Assembly: GCA_024687205.1 (NCBI GenBank)
Contig: JAILES010000041.1
Coordinates: 1 to 64,000, forward strand
Origin: Lachnospiraceae bacterium
GTDB lineage: Bacteria > Bacillota > Clostridia > Lachnospirales > Lachnospiraceae
Length of the DNA stretch: 64,000 nucleotides
Direction of reading: 5' to 3'
Shown piece by piece: positions 27,163 to 36,218 of this stretch; within the stretch, counting starts at the first letter, position 1; each line of letters begins with the position of its first letter. The notes below the pieces were generated by a model that worked only from the letters and a program-made list of their open reading frames with translations, searched no databases and was not told the origin of the DNA. A program made the translations under genes and the position numbers.

Positions 27163-28884
27163 ATGGGGTACAAAGAAGCGTTTGATCTGTGGCTTAACAA
27201 TGATTATTTCGATCAGGAGACTAAGAATGAGCTGCTCTCCATCAGAAATGACGAGAAGGAAGTGGAGGACAGGTTCTATAAGGATCTGGAGTTCGGTACC
27301 GGAGGCCTGAGAGGCGTGATAGGTGCCGGAACCAACCGCATGAATATCTATACCGTGCGCAAGGCCAGCCAGGGACTTGCAAACTATATCATCAAAGCAG
27401 GAACCGGAGCAAAGGGTGTTGCGATAGCTTACGATTCACGCCGTATGAGTCCCGAATTTGCGGATTGTGCGGCTCTGTGTCTGGCAGCCAACGGAATAAA
27501 GGCTTATGTGTTTGATGCGCTTCGTCCCACGCCGGAGCTTTCATTCGCACTCAGGAAACTGGGCTGCACAGCAGGCATCGTTGTGACTGCAAGCCACAAT
27601 CCTCCCGAGTATAACGGCTACAAGGTATACTGGGAAGACGGCGCACAGGTGACACCGCCTCATGATACAGGCATCATCGCAGAGGTCAATGCCATAAGCG
27701 ATTATACTTCCTTAAAGACCATGGATAAGGAAGAAGCCGTAAAAGCGGGACTTTATGAAGTGATAGGCAAAGAGATAGATGATGCTTATATGGTCGAGCT
27801 CAAGAAGCAGATAATACACCCCGAGGTGATAGCTGCCGTCGCAAATGATATAAAGATCGTTTACACACCTTTCCACGGAACGGGTAACGTGCCGGTAAGA
27901 AGGATACTTGCGGAACTCGGTTTCAAGAACGTATATGTTGTTCCCGAGCAGGAAGAGCCGGATCCGGATTTCACTACCCTGGATTATCCCAATCCCGAGG
28001 ATCCCAAGGCCTTCACTCTCGCACTTAAGCTTGCGAAGGAAAAACATGCCGACATAGTAATGGCTACGGATCCCGATGCGGACAGACTGGGTATCTACGC
28101 ACTGGATACCAAGAGCGGTGAGTACATTCCTTTCACCGGAAACATGTCGGGTATGCTGATAGCTGAATATATCTTAAGAGAGCGTACAGCAGGCGGCACA
28201 ATGCCCAAGGATCCCGCCCTTGTTACCACCATAGTCACCACCAATATGGCTCATGCCATCACAAAGGCATACGGAGTGAAAGAGATAGATACACTCACGG
28301 GCTTTAAGTACATCGGTGAGCAGATCAAGATCTTTGAGCAGACAGGCTGCAACAATTATGTCTTCGGCCTGGAAGAATCCTACGGCTGTCTTGCGGGAAC
28401 ACATGCAAGGGATAAGGATGCTGTGGTTGCGGTCATGTGTCTCTGTGAAGTGGCAAGCTGGTGCAAGAAGCAGGGCATTACTCTCTGGGATATGATGATA
28501 GATGTATATGAGAAGTACGGCTACTATAAAGAGACCCAGTATGCGATCACCAAGAAGGGCAAGGAAGGACTTGAAGAGATCGCTGCGATGATGGATAAGC
28601 TCCGCAAGGATCCTCCCAAGGAATTCGGCGAGCTGAAGGTCAGAAAGTTCCTGGATTACAAGGAGCACAAGACCATCGATTTCGAAAACGGTACCACCGG
28701 AGAGACGGATCTGCCTACTTCCAACGTACTTTACTTTGATCTCGAAAACGATTCCTGGTGCTGCGCAAGACCTTCGGGAACAGAACCCAAGATCAAATTC
28801 TACATGGGTATCAGGGGCAGCAGCCTGGAAGATGCCGCAGCCAAACTGGATGCACTTACCGAAGCGGTGAAGGCACATATCTGA
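27163..28884 (+). CDS. pgcA: Alpha-phosphoglucomutase (phosphohexomutase family)
   Basis: The 573-residue enzyme interconverts glucose 1-phosphate and glucose 6-phosphate. Visible family blocks: GTGGLRGVIGAGTNRMN at the start, the phosphoserine loop VVTASHNPPEYNGYKVYW, the metal loop ATDPDADRLGI, the sugar loop GLEESYGCL and the phosphate loop RPSGTEPKIKFYMG. Length and blocks match the Bacillus PgcA/eukaryote PGM2 branch better than the short phosphomannomutases. AAGGAAGG precedes ATG 27163, and a promoter sits at 27077-27105. It lies directly upstream of exopolysaccharide genes and would supply glucose 1-phosphate for nucleotide-sugar synthesis. Confidence 0.92.
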   Translation: MGYKEAFDLWLNNDYFDQETKNELLSIRNDEKEVEDRFYKDLEFGTGGLRGVIGAGTNRMNIYTVRKASQGLANYIIKAGTGAKGVAIAYDSRRMSPEFADCAALCLAANGIKAYVFDALRPTPELSFALRKLGCTAGIVVTASHNPPEYNGYKVYWEDGAQVTPPHDTGIIAEVNAISDYTSLKTMDKEEAVKAGLYEVIGKEIDDAYMVELKKQIIHPEVIAAVANDIKIVYTPFHGTGNVPVRRILAELGFKNVYVVPEQEEPDPDFTTLDYPNPEDPKAFTLALKLAKEKHADIVMATDPDADRLGIYALDTKSGEYIPFTGNMSGMLIAEYILRERTAGGTMPKDPALVTTIVTTNMAHAITKAYGVKEIDTLTGFKYIGEQIKIFEQTGCNNYVFGLEESYGCLAGTHARDKDAVVAVMCLCEVASWCKKQGITLWDMMIDVYEKYGYYKETQYAITKKGKEGLEEIAAMMDKLRKDPPKEFGELKVRKFLDYKEHKTIDFENGTTGETDLPTSNVLYFDLENDSWCCARPSGTEPKIKFYMGIRGSSLEDAAAKLDALTEAVKAHI

Positions 28885-28903
28885 TGACGCAGCACTGACA
28901 TGG

Positions 28904-29040
28904 GGACAAAACCATGGGGATGGAAAACCATGGGGAAAACCATGGGGACGGACCTTGTGGTCCTTCAGGACCACAAGGTCCGTCCCCGTGGTTTTCTGAA
29001 GGACCACAAGGTCCGTCCCCGTGGTTTCCCCGTGGTTTCC
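28904..29040 (+). repeat. Dispersed repeat array with 29-bp hairpin
   Basis: The left part has four CATGGGGA units; then 28935-28963 and 28968-28996 form a 29-base-pair inverted repeat with a four-base loop TTCA and a single mismatch. The right arm GGACCACAAGGTCCGTCCCC is repeated directly at 29001-29020 and followed by two GTGGTTTCC units. A related copy lies at 8406-8444. In RNA the hairpin would be very stable and could stop transcription from the phosphoglucomutase gene. It ends four bases before the ribosome binding site of the next gene. Confidence 0.85.
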
Positions 29041-29053
29041 TTAAGGAGTATTA

Positions 29054-30331
29054 TTGATAACGGACAGCATTAAAAAGACAATACGGTATTTTAAGAGAAA
29101 CGGTATCGAAGATACCCTTATTGCCGTGCAGGAGAGGCTGTGGGAAAAGCGGCATATGAAGTACAGCTATGAGCCGCCTTCGAAGGAAGAACTGGAGGAG
29201 CAGGCCGGCGAGCAGTTTGCGAGGCCGCTTAAATTTACCATACTTGTACCTGCTTACGAGACTGCGAAGCTGTTCATGCAGGACCTGATACTCTCAGTTA
29301 CGGAACAGAGTTATAAGGATTACGAACTGCTGATAGCCGATGCTTCCGCAAGTGATATTGTAAAAAACGAAGTCGCAAGTTTTCAGGAACAGTATGACAG
29401 GATCAGCTATGTCAGACTTGAAGAAAACAAAGGCATCTCAGGGAATACCAATGCGGCACTGGAATATGCAAAGGGAGATTATATCTGCCTGCTGGATCAT
29501 GATGATACGTTAACAGCCGATGCCCTCTATCAGCTGCGCAAGGCCATAGATAAGGCTGACGGGCCGGTACTTGTGTATTCCGATGAGGATAAGTCGGACA
29601 GCTACATGGAGAATTTCCATGCTCCCAACAGGAAAACGGACTATGATGATGAGATGTTCTTTACAAACAATTACATCTGCCATCTGAGTGCCTACAGGAG
29701 CGGAGTGATAAAAGAACTGATGCTGGATGAAGCTTTCGACGGCTCCCAGGATTATGACCTGGCCCTTCGTACGGTTGACTGGTGCAGGGAAAACTGCGGC
29801 AGCGGATGGAAGAAGAAGATAGTACATGTGGACCGGGTGCTCTATCACTGGAGAGAGCATGAAGCTTCCACTTCCGGAAATACCGATGCAAAGACCTATG
29901 CCTATGAGGCGGGAAAGCGGGCAATAGAAGCAGCCCTAAAGCGAAGGGGAAGAGAGGCTGAAGTAAAGGGACTTAAGCATCTTGGTTTTTACAGGATAGC
30001 TTATAAAGATATTTTTAAACAGAGAAGTGATATAGGAATAGTCGGCGGGCCGGTCTACAAAAACGGCAGAGTCATAAGCGGTGCCATGGACAAAGAGGGC
30101 AGATGCATCTACGAGGGTCTGAAGAAAGGTTTTTCGGGACCGGTGCACAGGGCACATCTGCAGCAGGAAGCTCCGGCCGTAGACATAAGGAATATGAAAG
30201 TCAGGGACGAACTGAAGGAGAGTTACGAAAGTGCACTGCGTGAGAAAGATGCGGTGCAGGCAAGCCTGAAACTCTGCAGGGAGGCGAGAAAAAGGGGATT
30301 TGGGATTCTTTACGATCCGGAGGCGGAGTAA
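29054..30331 (+). CDS. Glycosyltransferase family 2
   Basis: A 425-residue GT-A enzyme. An N-terminal extension (1-55) precedes FTILVPAYETAKLFMQDLILSVTEQSY, then GISGNTNAALEYAKGDYICLLDHDDTL carrying the DXD motif (HDD), VYSDEDKS, and FDGSQDYDLALR. The closing region SDIGIVGGPVYKNGRVISGA is seen in glycosyltransferases of polysaccharide clusters. It transfers a sugar from a nucleotide donor to a growing glycan at the inner membrane face. The start is TTG 29054 because AAGGAG lies five bases upstream. It is the first gene of the exopolysaccharide block; the next gene begins directly after its stop codon. Confidence 0.88.
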   Translation: MITDSIKKTIRYFKRNGIEDTLIAVQERLWEKRHMKYSYEPPSKEELEEQAGEQFARPLKFTILVPAYETAKLFMQDLILSVTEQSYKDYELLIADASASDIVKNEVASFQEQYDRISYVRLEENKGISGNTNAALEYAKGDYICLLDHDDTLTADALYQLRKAIDKADGPVLVYSDEDKSDSYMENFHAPNRKTDYDDEMFFTNNYICHLSAYRSGVIKELMLDEAFDGSQDYDLALRTVDWCRENCGSGWKKKIVHVDRVLYHWREHEASTSGNTDAKTYAYEAGKRAIEAALKRRGREAEVKGLKHLGFYRIAYKDIFKQRSDIGIVGGPVYKNGRVISGAMDKEGRCIYEGLKKGFSGPVHRAHLQQEAPAVDIRNMKVRDELKESYESALREKDAVQASLKLCREARKRGFGILYDPEAE

Positions 30332-31321
30332 ATGGAAGCAAAAGTAAGTGTGGTGATACCAAACTTTAACGGTCTGGATTATCTTGATGACTGTATAGAC
30401 TCTCTGATGAAACAGAATGTCAGAAAGTTTGAGATCATAATAGTCGATGATGCATCCGCGGATGAGAGCATGCAGAAGATCATGGAAAAATATCCGGCTG
30501 AAGGAGCGTGGCCTGAGATGAGGTTTATCAGGCATTTTAAGAACATGGGCTTCTGTGCTTCGGTCAACGACGGGATAGCAGCCGCAAAGGCGGAATATGT
30601 GATACTGCTGAACAATGATACCGTGGCGGACCCGGATTTTGTCAGGGCTTTATGGAATGCCATAAGGAAGGATGAGCAGATCTTTTCGGTGTCTTCAAGG
30701 ATGATATCCCTGAAGGACAAAGAGATACTTGATGACTGCGGAGATCTGTATTGTGCCCTTGGCTGGGCTTTTGCCCCGGCAAAGGATAAGAGCATAAAGA
30801 AATATAAAAAACGCGCCGAAGTCTTTGCAGCTTGCGGCGGAGCTTCAATCTACAGGAAGAGCATGCTGGATGAACTGGGTGGTTTTGACGAGGCGCATTT
30901 CGCATATCTTGAGGATATGGATATGGGTTACCGCGCAAAGCTTAAGGGATGGCGTAATATGTATGAGCCTTCGGCCCTTGTATGGCATGCGGGAAGCGCA
31001 AGCTCAGGTTCGAGGCACAATAAGTTTAAGGTAAAGCTGTCCGCAAGAAACAATGTCTACCTGATCAGCAAGAATATGCCCTGGTGGCAGATACTGATCA
31101 ATCTGCCTTTTCTGCTGGCAGGCGGGCTTGTAAAGCAGGCATACTTTATCAGAAAGAAGCTGGGATGTGCGTATTTTACCGGCACTCTCGAAGGGGTGAA
31201 GTTATCTTTAAGCGAGGGAGGACGTGAACGCAGGAAACTGCTTAAGGAAGTGCCTGCCGGAAGATTCTGGAAAACGGAACTCGAGCTGATCCGTAATGTG
31301 TTAAGGAGATTCGCGGGATAG
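30332..31321 (+). CDS. Glycosyltransferase family 2 (rhamnosyltransferase-like)
   Basis: A 329-residue GT-A enzyme beginning VSVVIPNFNGLDYLDDCIDSL, with IIVDDASADES, NMGFCASVNDGIAAAKAEYVILLNNDT (NND as the metal motif), ACGGASIYRKSMLDELGGFDEAHFAYLEDMDMGYRAKLKGW. These blocks fit the dTDP-rhamnosyl or related transferases of surface polysaccharides. A C-terminal basic/hydrophobic region (WWQILINLPFLLAGGLVKQ) would associate with the membrane. GGAGG lies in the end of the upstream gene, and the ATG follows its TAA immediately, so the two are translated together. Confidence 0.88.
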   Translation: MEAKVSVVIPNFNGLDYLDDCIDSLMKQNVRKFEIIIVDDASADESMQKIMEKYPAEGAWPEMRFIRHFKNMGFCASVNDGIAAAKAEYVILLNNDTVADPDFVRALWNAIRKDEQIFSVSSRMISLKDKEILDDCGDLYCALGWAFAPAKDKSIKKYKKRAEVFAACGGASIYRKSMLDELGGFDEAHFAYLEDMDMGYRAKLKGWRNMYEPSALVWHAGSASSGSRHNKFKVKLSARNNVYLISKNMPWWQILINLPFLLAGGLVKQAYFIRKKLGCAYFTGTLEGVKLSLSEGGRERRKLLKEVPAGRFWKTELELIRNVLRRFAG

Positions 31322-31331
31322 TTCATAAGAC

Positions 31332-31360
31332 TTGTGAACTGTAGCCTCATGTAGTAAAAT
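31332..31360 (+). promoter_or_regulatory. Promoter placing the start site at the ATG of the sugar transferase
   Basis: TTGTGA (31332-31337), 17 bases, TAAAAT (31355-31360), then exactly seven bases to ATG 31368. No ribosome binding site is present, so a leaderless transcript is expected. Confidence 0.62.
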
Positions 31361-31367
31361 AAGAGCC

Positions 31368-32768
31368 ATGATCAAAGACAATCAGAAGCTGCTTAACAGA
31401 ATATACGTGATAATGGATGGCTGCGTGGTGGCGTTAAGCTACATGTTGGCCTGGTTTCTGAAATTCAGGAGCGGTCTGATGGACAGCATCGAGGTGCTGC
31501 CCCCGTCTTATTATATGTCCGCGCTGTACTTCATAGTACCCGGATATCTTCTGCTGTATTATTTCATGAACCTCTACGGGAGCAAGCGTTTTTCCACGAG
31601 ACCCAGAGAGATATATGACGTGGTGATGGCCAATATCATAGGCCTCGCCGGCTTCATCGTGGCGATCTATTCCTTCAAGCAGAAGGATTTCTCACGAAGC
31701 GTTATGTTCCTCTTCTTCTTCATCAATGTTGCTGCCGAAGTGACTATGCGCGGCATCATAAGAAGAGTGCTCAGAACCTTGAGAAAGAAGGGCTTTAATC
31801 TGAAGCATGCGCTGCTGGTGGGCTATTCCAGGGCGGCGGAGCAGTATATAGACCGTATACGCGAGAATCCCCAGTGGGGCTATGTGATAGTAGGTGTGCT
31901 GGACGATCACATACCTGCAGGCACCATGTATCACGGAGTGAAAGTCTTAGGCCGCATAGGGAATCTGGATGTGATACTTCCGGAAAACAAGCTGGACGAG
32001 ATAGGCATATCCCTTGCGCTTACGGATTATGACAAGCTGGAGGAACTGGTACGCAAATGTGAGAAGAGCGGTGTACATACCAAGTTCATTCCCGATTACA
32101 ACAGCGTTATTCCTACCAAGCCTTATATCGAAGATCTGATGGGGCTTTCGGTGGTCAACATCAGACACGTTCCCCTTACGAACAATCTCTATTCGCTGCT
32201 CAAGAGAACAGCGGACATCATATTCTCGCTTATACTCATCGTGCTGTTTTCACCGGTGATGCTGGTATCTGCAATAATGATCAAGCTTACCGACGGCGGC
32301 AAGGTCATCTTTACCCAGGAAAGAGTGGGGCTGCATCAGAAGATGTTCAGGATGTACAAGTTCCGCTCGATGCGTGAGCAGAGGGAAGAGGATGAGAATA
32401 TCGACTGGACCAGAAAGGGTGATCCAAGGGTTACCAGCATAGGCCGTTTCTTAAGAAAGACCAGTCTGGATGAGCTGCCCCAGCTTTTCAACGTGCTGGG
32501 AGGAAGCATGTCACTGGTAGGCCCCAGGCCCGAACAGCCCCAGTATGTGGAGAAGTTCAAGGAAGAGATACCGGGCTATATGATCAAGCACCAGGTACGT
32601 CCCGGCATTACCGGCTGGGCACAGATCAACGGCTTCAGAGGCGACACTTCAATAAGAAAACGTATCGAATGCGATCTCTATTACATCGAAAACTGGACCA
32701 TGATGTTCGATCTGAAGATCATGGTACTGACACTTTTCAAGGGCTTCATCAACAAGAACGCATATTAG
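31368..32768 (+). CDS. Exopolysaccharide polyprenyl-phosphate glycosylphosphotransferase
   Basis: A 466-residue membrane enzyme that starts lipid-linked repeat-unit synthesis by moving a sugar 1-phosphate from a nucleotide sugar to undecaprenyl phosphate. Four N-terminal transmembrane helices (about 10-120), a CoA-binding-like middle domain (HALLVGYSRAAEQYI), a fifth re-entrant helix (ADIIFSLILIVLFSPVMLVSA) and the catalytic block FRMYKFRSM...SLDELPQLFNVLGGSMSLVGPRPEQPQYVEKF, then RPGITGWAQINGFRG are visible. ATG 31368 has no ribosome binding site but a promoter seven bases before it. It should act with the neighbouring GT2 enzymes. Which sugar is moved cannot be read. Confidence 0.92.
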   Translation: MIKDNQKLLNRIYVIMDGCVVALSYMLAWFLKFRSGLMDSIEVLPPSYYMSALYFIVPGYLLLYYFMNLYGSKRFSTRPREIYDVVMANIIGLAGFIVAIYSFKQKDFSRSVMFLFFFINVAAEVTMRGIIRRVLRTLRKKGFNLKHALLVGYSRAAEQYIDRIRENPQWGYVIVGVLDDHIPAGTMYHGVKVLGRIGNLDVILPENKLDEIGISLALTDYDKLEELVRKCEKSGVHTKFIPDYNSVIPTKPYIEDLMGLSVVNIRHVPLTNNLYSLLKRTADIIFSLILIVLFSPVMLVSAIMIKLTDGGKVIFTQERVGLHQKMFRMYKFRSMREQREEDENIDWTRKGDPRVTSIGRFLRKTSLDELPQLFNVLGGSMSLVGPRPEQPQYVEKFKEEIPGYMIKHQVRPGITGWAQINGFRGDTSIRKRIECDLYYIENWTMMFDLKIMVLTLFKGFINKNAY

Positions 32769-32787
32769 TTATATCCGGGAGGACTTG

Positions 32788-34122
32788 ATGGATAAACTTG
32801 CACAGATAATGCCTGCATTGATGCAGAACGGGTTTTATATACTGAACATTCCCGTTTTCTATTATTCTGTGAAAAAATGCTTCATGAAGGGACGGCGCGG
32901 CACTGTCGGCAGTTTCCTGATGATCGCACTGACCAATCCGCTCATCTGCATGTATGAAGCCATCCTGCTGGCTACCGCACTGCTGAACCTCTTTGCCAGC
33001 GGCTTTGTGGATAATATCAACGGCAGGGATCTGTCATCCATGGGTTATGTGGTAATCTACGGCGGCGCGGTCATAGGCTTTTATTTTGCACTTATCGTCT
33101 TATACGCTTATCTTATCGGCTGGCGTCTTAAGATAAAAGATAAATCGCTGCTTTTATTCCTTTATCTTATCTTTTCGACTGTAACGATCACCATATCATA
33201 TTCGGGCAGCAGTACTTTTGTTTCAGATCCCGACCTCGAGCTTATACTTGAAACCTTTATTGACCTGCTCTATCTCACTGCTTTCTGGCTGCTCTGCAGG
33301 CTTGATGTGGCAGCGCTTTCGGAGATTACGGAGAAGAACTTAAACACCAGGCGCAGGACTTTTATCGTACCGCCGACTGTCTACACTTCACTTTATATCA
33401 TCCTGGGTATTGCCATAAAGGATGTTGCTTTTGACGGATACCTGGGTGTAGCTCTTGTAGTATTCACCAATATCATACTTTATCTTCTGATATGGGCCTT
33501 CTTTTCGATCATCAAAAACATCAGCAACGCATGCGAGATCAAAACTCTTTCGGTTGAAGTTATGGAAGCCCTGGCTCATACCATAGATGCAAAAGACGAA
33601 TACACAAGAGGCCATTCGGTACGTGTTGCAAAATACTCTCGCATGCTTGCGGAGAAGATGAACCTGCCGGAAAAGGAATGTGAGAACGTGTATTACATGG
33701 GGCTATTGCATGACATCGGAAAGATAGGTGTTCCCAATTCCATAATAAACAGCAAGAACGAACTGACCGAAGAAGAATACTCGGTGATCAAGACTCATCC
33801 CGGACTCGGTTTTGATATACTGGCTGAGATCAAAAGCCGGCCTGATCTCGTCATCGGTGCCAAGTGGCATCACGAGCGTTTCGACGGCAAAGGTTATCCT
33901 GACGGAAAAGCAGGTGAAGAGATACCGCTGCCCGCAAGGATCATAGCCGTTGCGGACAGTTACGATGCCATGACCTCAAACCGCAGCTACCGCAGCTTCC
34001 TTCCCCAGGATAAGGTGCGTTCGGAAATAAAGGAAAACAGCGGCAGCCAGTTTGATCCTGCGATCGCAGAATGTATGCTTGCCATCATAGATGAAGATAA
34101 AGATTATAAACTTCATGAATAA
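32788..34122 (+). CDS. HD-GYP phosphodiesterase with N-terminal membrane domain
   Basis: A 444-residue protein with about six to eight hydrophobic segments in residues 1-245 and a C-terminal HD-GYP domain. HTIDAKDEYTRGHSVRVAKYS opens it, LLHDIGKIGVPNSI carries His308-Asp309, and HHERFDGKGYPDGKAGEEIPLPARIIAVADSYDAMTSNRSYR carries GYP at 369-371. All metal-ligand and GYP residues are present, so it is expected to hydrolyse c-di-GMP. GGAGG lies five bases before ATG 32788. Its place inside the exopolysaccharide genes suggests local control of polysaccharide output by c-di-GMP. Confidence 0.88.
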   Translation: MDKLAQIMPALMQNGFYILNIPVFYYSVKKCFMKGRRGTVGSFLMIALTNPLICMYEAILLATALLNLFASGFVDNINGRDLSSMGYVVIYGGAVIGFYFALIVLYAYLIGWRLKIKDKSLLLFLYLIFSTVTITISYSGSSTFVSDPDLELILETFIDLLYLTAFWLLCRLDVAALSEITEKNLNTRRRTFIVPPTVYTSLYIILGIAIKDVAFDGYLGVALVVFTNIILYLLIWAFFSIIKNISNACEIKTLSVEVMEALAHTIDAKDEYTRGHSVRVAKYSRMLAEKMNLPEKECENVYYMGLLHDIGKIGVPNSIINSKNELTEEEYSVIKTHPGLGFDILAEIKSRPDLVIGAKWHHERFDGKGYPDGKAGEEIPLPARIIAVADSYDAMTSNRSYRSFLPQDKVRSEIKENSGSQFDPAIAECMLAIIDEDKDYKLHE

Positions 34123-34148
34123 GCAGTGGGATTTAAGACAAGCCGCTT

Positions 34149-34177
34149 TTGCCAGATTCGGGATAATGTGATATCAT
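34149..34177 (+). promoter_or_regulatory. Promoter upstream of the small anchored protein
   Basis: TTGCCA (34149-34154), 17 bases, TATCAT (34172-34177), then seven bases to an ATG at 34185. The downstream ATG 34239 has a strong GAGGAGGG site, so the transcript may either be leaderless from 34185 or have a 54-base leader to 34239. Confidence 0.5.
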
Positions 34178-34238
34178 ATATGGGATGTTCCGGCGGGGGC
34201 CGGCGCAGATAAGTGTAAAAGATGAGGAGGGAATTTAT

Positions 34239-34724
34239 ATGGGTACCGAACAGCTTCAGGGGTTGATAGGACCGGCTCTGGTCATAGGTTTTGTGGTCAT
34301 TCTCGTATTATGTGTCATCGCCGATAAGAATGCGAACAAGAAATTTTTGAAGAAGATTGAGAACAAGTATAAGATAAAGGATAAGCTTGGACAGATACAG
34401 ATCACTGAGGACAATGAGATACTCATGTATCTGCCTTCGGGTACTCTTGCAGGCTATAAGCTGTTTAAGCTCAGCGAGATCTTTTATATCGGAATGAATA
34501 CCATACCCACAAAGGCAAGCATGAACATGCTGGCATACTGCTTCATGGATGCAAAGAAAAAGCCGATGAAAGGTGAGTATCTGACTCCTTCACGCAAACC
34601 GCTGCTGCAGAAGAAGATGACAACTTTCAGCGCAGCCAACCAGAAAGAGCTGGAAGAGATATATGAGTTCGTAAAGAAATATCTTCCGAATGTGGGTAAG
34701 GTTGTAAACGGCAAAGAAGTATAA
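34239..34724 (+). CDS. Membrane-anchored protein of unknown function
   Basis: A 161-residue protein with one N-terminal transmembrane helix (LQGLIGPALVIGFVVILVLCVIA) and a soluble C-terminal domain rich in Lys. The segment LPSGTLAGYKLFKLSEIFYIGMN and ANQKELEEIYEFVKKYLP suggests a small alpha/beta domain. ATG 34239 follows GAGGAGGG; the frame is also open back to ATG 34185, which adds 18 residues and sits at the expected transcription start. The gene lies between the HD-GYP protein and a glycosyltransferase and is probably part of the polysaccharide unit. Function unknown. Confidence 0.65.
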   Translation: MGTEQLQGLIGPALVIGFVVILVLCVIADKNANKKFLKKIENKYKIKDKLGQIQITEDNEILMYLPSGTLAGYKLFKLSEIFYIGMNTIPTKASMNMLAYCFMDAKKKPMKGEYLTPSRKPLLQKKMTTFSAANQKELEEIYEFVKKYLPNVGKVVNGKEV

Positions 34725-34728
34725 GCTG

Positions 34729-35664
34729 ATGAAAACGGATATCATAATACCGGTGTATAAACCGGACAGGCGATTTGAAATACTTCTTGGAAGACTTCAT
34801 AAGCAGTCATATCCGATAAACCGGATAATCGTTATCAATACGGGACGCAGGTATTATGAGGATTATTTTTGCGGCAGGGATATCTGCAGCATTTATGATG
34901 ATGTTGTTGTAGAACATATTGAAGAAGATGAATTTGATCACGGAGGCACCAGGCGCAGGGCTGTTGAGATGTCCTGTGCCGATGCCTTTTTGTTTATGAC
35001 AGATGATGCACTTCCCGCAGATGATAAGCTGGTAGAGGAACTGATGCGTCCCATTGAAAGCGGCGAAGCAGCCCTTTCCTATGCAAGGCAGCTTGCCGGG
35101 AAGGATGCGGACATACTTGAGAAACTAACAAGAAAATTTAACTATCCCGAAGAGAGCAGGCTTAAAAGTAAAGAAGATCTGGATACCATGGGAATAAAAG
35201 CTTTCTTCTGCCCCAATGTATGCGCGGCCTATAACAGGAAGATCTACGATGAACTGGGCGGTTTTGAAGAAAGGATGATCTTTAACGAAGATATGGTCTA
35301 TGCCAGAAAGGTAATAGATGCAGGATATAAGATAGCTTATGCAGCAGGAGCGAAGGTCTTTCACAGTCATGATTACAACGGCAGGCAGCAGTTTAAGAGA
35401 AACTTCGATCTCGGAGTATCCCATGCCATGCATCCCGAGACCTTTGCAGATGTCCCACCCGGGGAAGAGGGAAAGAAGCTGGTATTTACCCAGGCCCGGC
35501 AGCTGCTTAAAATGGGGAAGCCTCTCAAGGTATTTAAGCTGGGCTGGTTAAGTGCCTGCAAACTCGCAGGTTACAAGCTGGGAAAGAAATACGATAAATT
35601 ACCGAAGAAGCTGGTGCATGGCTTATCCATGAACCCGCGCTTCTGGGAAGAAAAGGAGAAATAA
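34729..35664 (+). CDS. Glycosyltransferase family 2
   Basis: A 311-residue GT-A enzyme starting TDIIIPVYKPDRRFEILLGRLHKQSYPINRIIVINTG, with DEFDHGGTRRRAVEMSCADAFLFMTDDALPAD (DD metal motif) and CPNVCAAYNRKIYDELGGFEERMIFNEDMVYARKVIDAGYKI. The pattern matches rhamnosyltransferases of the WsaF/RfbF-like group. It lies 4 bases after the small anchored protein gene, and its stop codon overlaps the ATG of the next gene. It is the third GT2 of this polysaccharide block. Confidence 0.87.
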   Translation: MKTDIIIPVYKPDRRFEILLGRLHKQSYPINRIIVINTGRRYYEDYFCGRDICSIYDDVVVEHIEEDEFDHGGTRRRAVEMSCADAFLFMTDDALPADDKLVEELMRPIESGEAALSYARQLAGKDADILEKLTRKFNYPEESRLKSKEDLDTMGIKAFFCPNVCAAYNRKIYDELGGFEERMIFNEDMVYARKVIDAGYKIAYAAGAKVFHSHDYNGRQQFKRNFDLGVSHAMHPETFADVPPGEEGKKLVFTQARQLLKMGKPLKVFKLGWLSACKLAGYKLGKKYDKLPKKLVHGLSMNPRFWEEKEK

Positions 35665-36104
35665 TGGAAAATAACAGATCAAAGCCGGTGATCGCGGCAG
35701 TGATCCTGGCACTTTTGGGCATCGCGGCAACCTACGGCTATCAGTGTCTGATATGTTTCATGGACAGCTTTGGCTTCAAGTTTCAGACCTTTCTGGTAAT
35801 GCTGCTGTTGAGCGGTTTGCCGATGGTCATCATACAGCTTTTGTTTGTGGCGATTTCGATGAACCGGCTGCAGTGGGAACTTAAGTATGTATGCCTGACC
35901 CATATCATAAGCTCGATACTCTTCGGAGTGCTGCTGTTCGTGCTGTTCCCGCTTATACCGGTACCTTACGAACTGATCCCGGCGCGTGAGATGGCAATGG
36001 ATTTTCTGCAGCTGCTGATAGGGATATTTGCGGCGATACCGGCAGGCATCGGTGTGCTGGCCGGTTTGATAGTACTGGCAACCAAATGTACGAAGACAAG
36101 ATAA
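35664..36104 (+). CDS. Small integral membrane protein
   Basis: A 146-residue protein with four transmembrane segments (about 9-28, 37-62, 70-95 and 113-140). No motif is recognised. AAGGAG precedes the ATG, which overlaps the TAA of the glycosyltransferase by one base, so it is translationally coupled to polysaccharide synthesis. The stop codon lies in the left arm of a strong terminator, making it the last gene of the block. Confidence 0.65.
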   Translation: MENNRSKPVIAAVILALLGIAATYGYQCLICFMDSFGFKFQTFLVMLLLSGLPMVIIQLLFVAISMNRLQWELKYVCLTHIISSILFGVLLFVLFPLIPVPYELIPAREMAMDFLQLLIGIFAAIPAGIGVLAGLIVLATKCTKTR

Positions 36105-36127
36105 GGAGGTCTGACCTCCTTATTTTG
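36101..36127 (+). terminator. Intrinsic terminator closing the polysaccharide block
   Basis: ATAAGGAGGT-CTG-ACCTCCTTAT is a perfect ten-base-pair stem with a three-base loop followed by TTTTG. The left arm includes the stop codon of the preceding gene. Confidence 0.85.
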
Positions 36128-36138
36128 TGCTCTATAGT

Positions 36139-36167
36139 TTGCTAAACCACAAAATATGTGGTATAAT
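36139..36167 (+). promoter_or_regulatory. Promoter of the ribozyme-nagB-glmM operon
   Basis: TTGCTA (36139-36144), 17 bases, TATAAT (36162-36167) with TG one base before the -10 box. The start site would be near 36174, some 45 bases before the ribozyme cleavage site. Confidence 0.7.
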
Positions 36168-36218
36168 ATCAGAGTTTGTAAAACCTGCAAACCCCTGTGG
36201 AGGAAGGGGAGTATGGTT

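Noticed and set aside
28174..29007. 277-codon minus-strand ORF opposite pgcA
   Set aside because: It is the antisense frame of a strongly conserved phosphoglucomutase and begins in the dispersed repeat; composition is that of a shadow frame.
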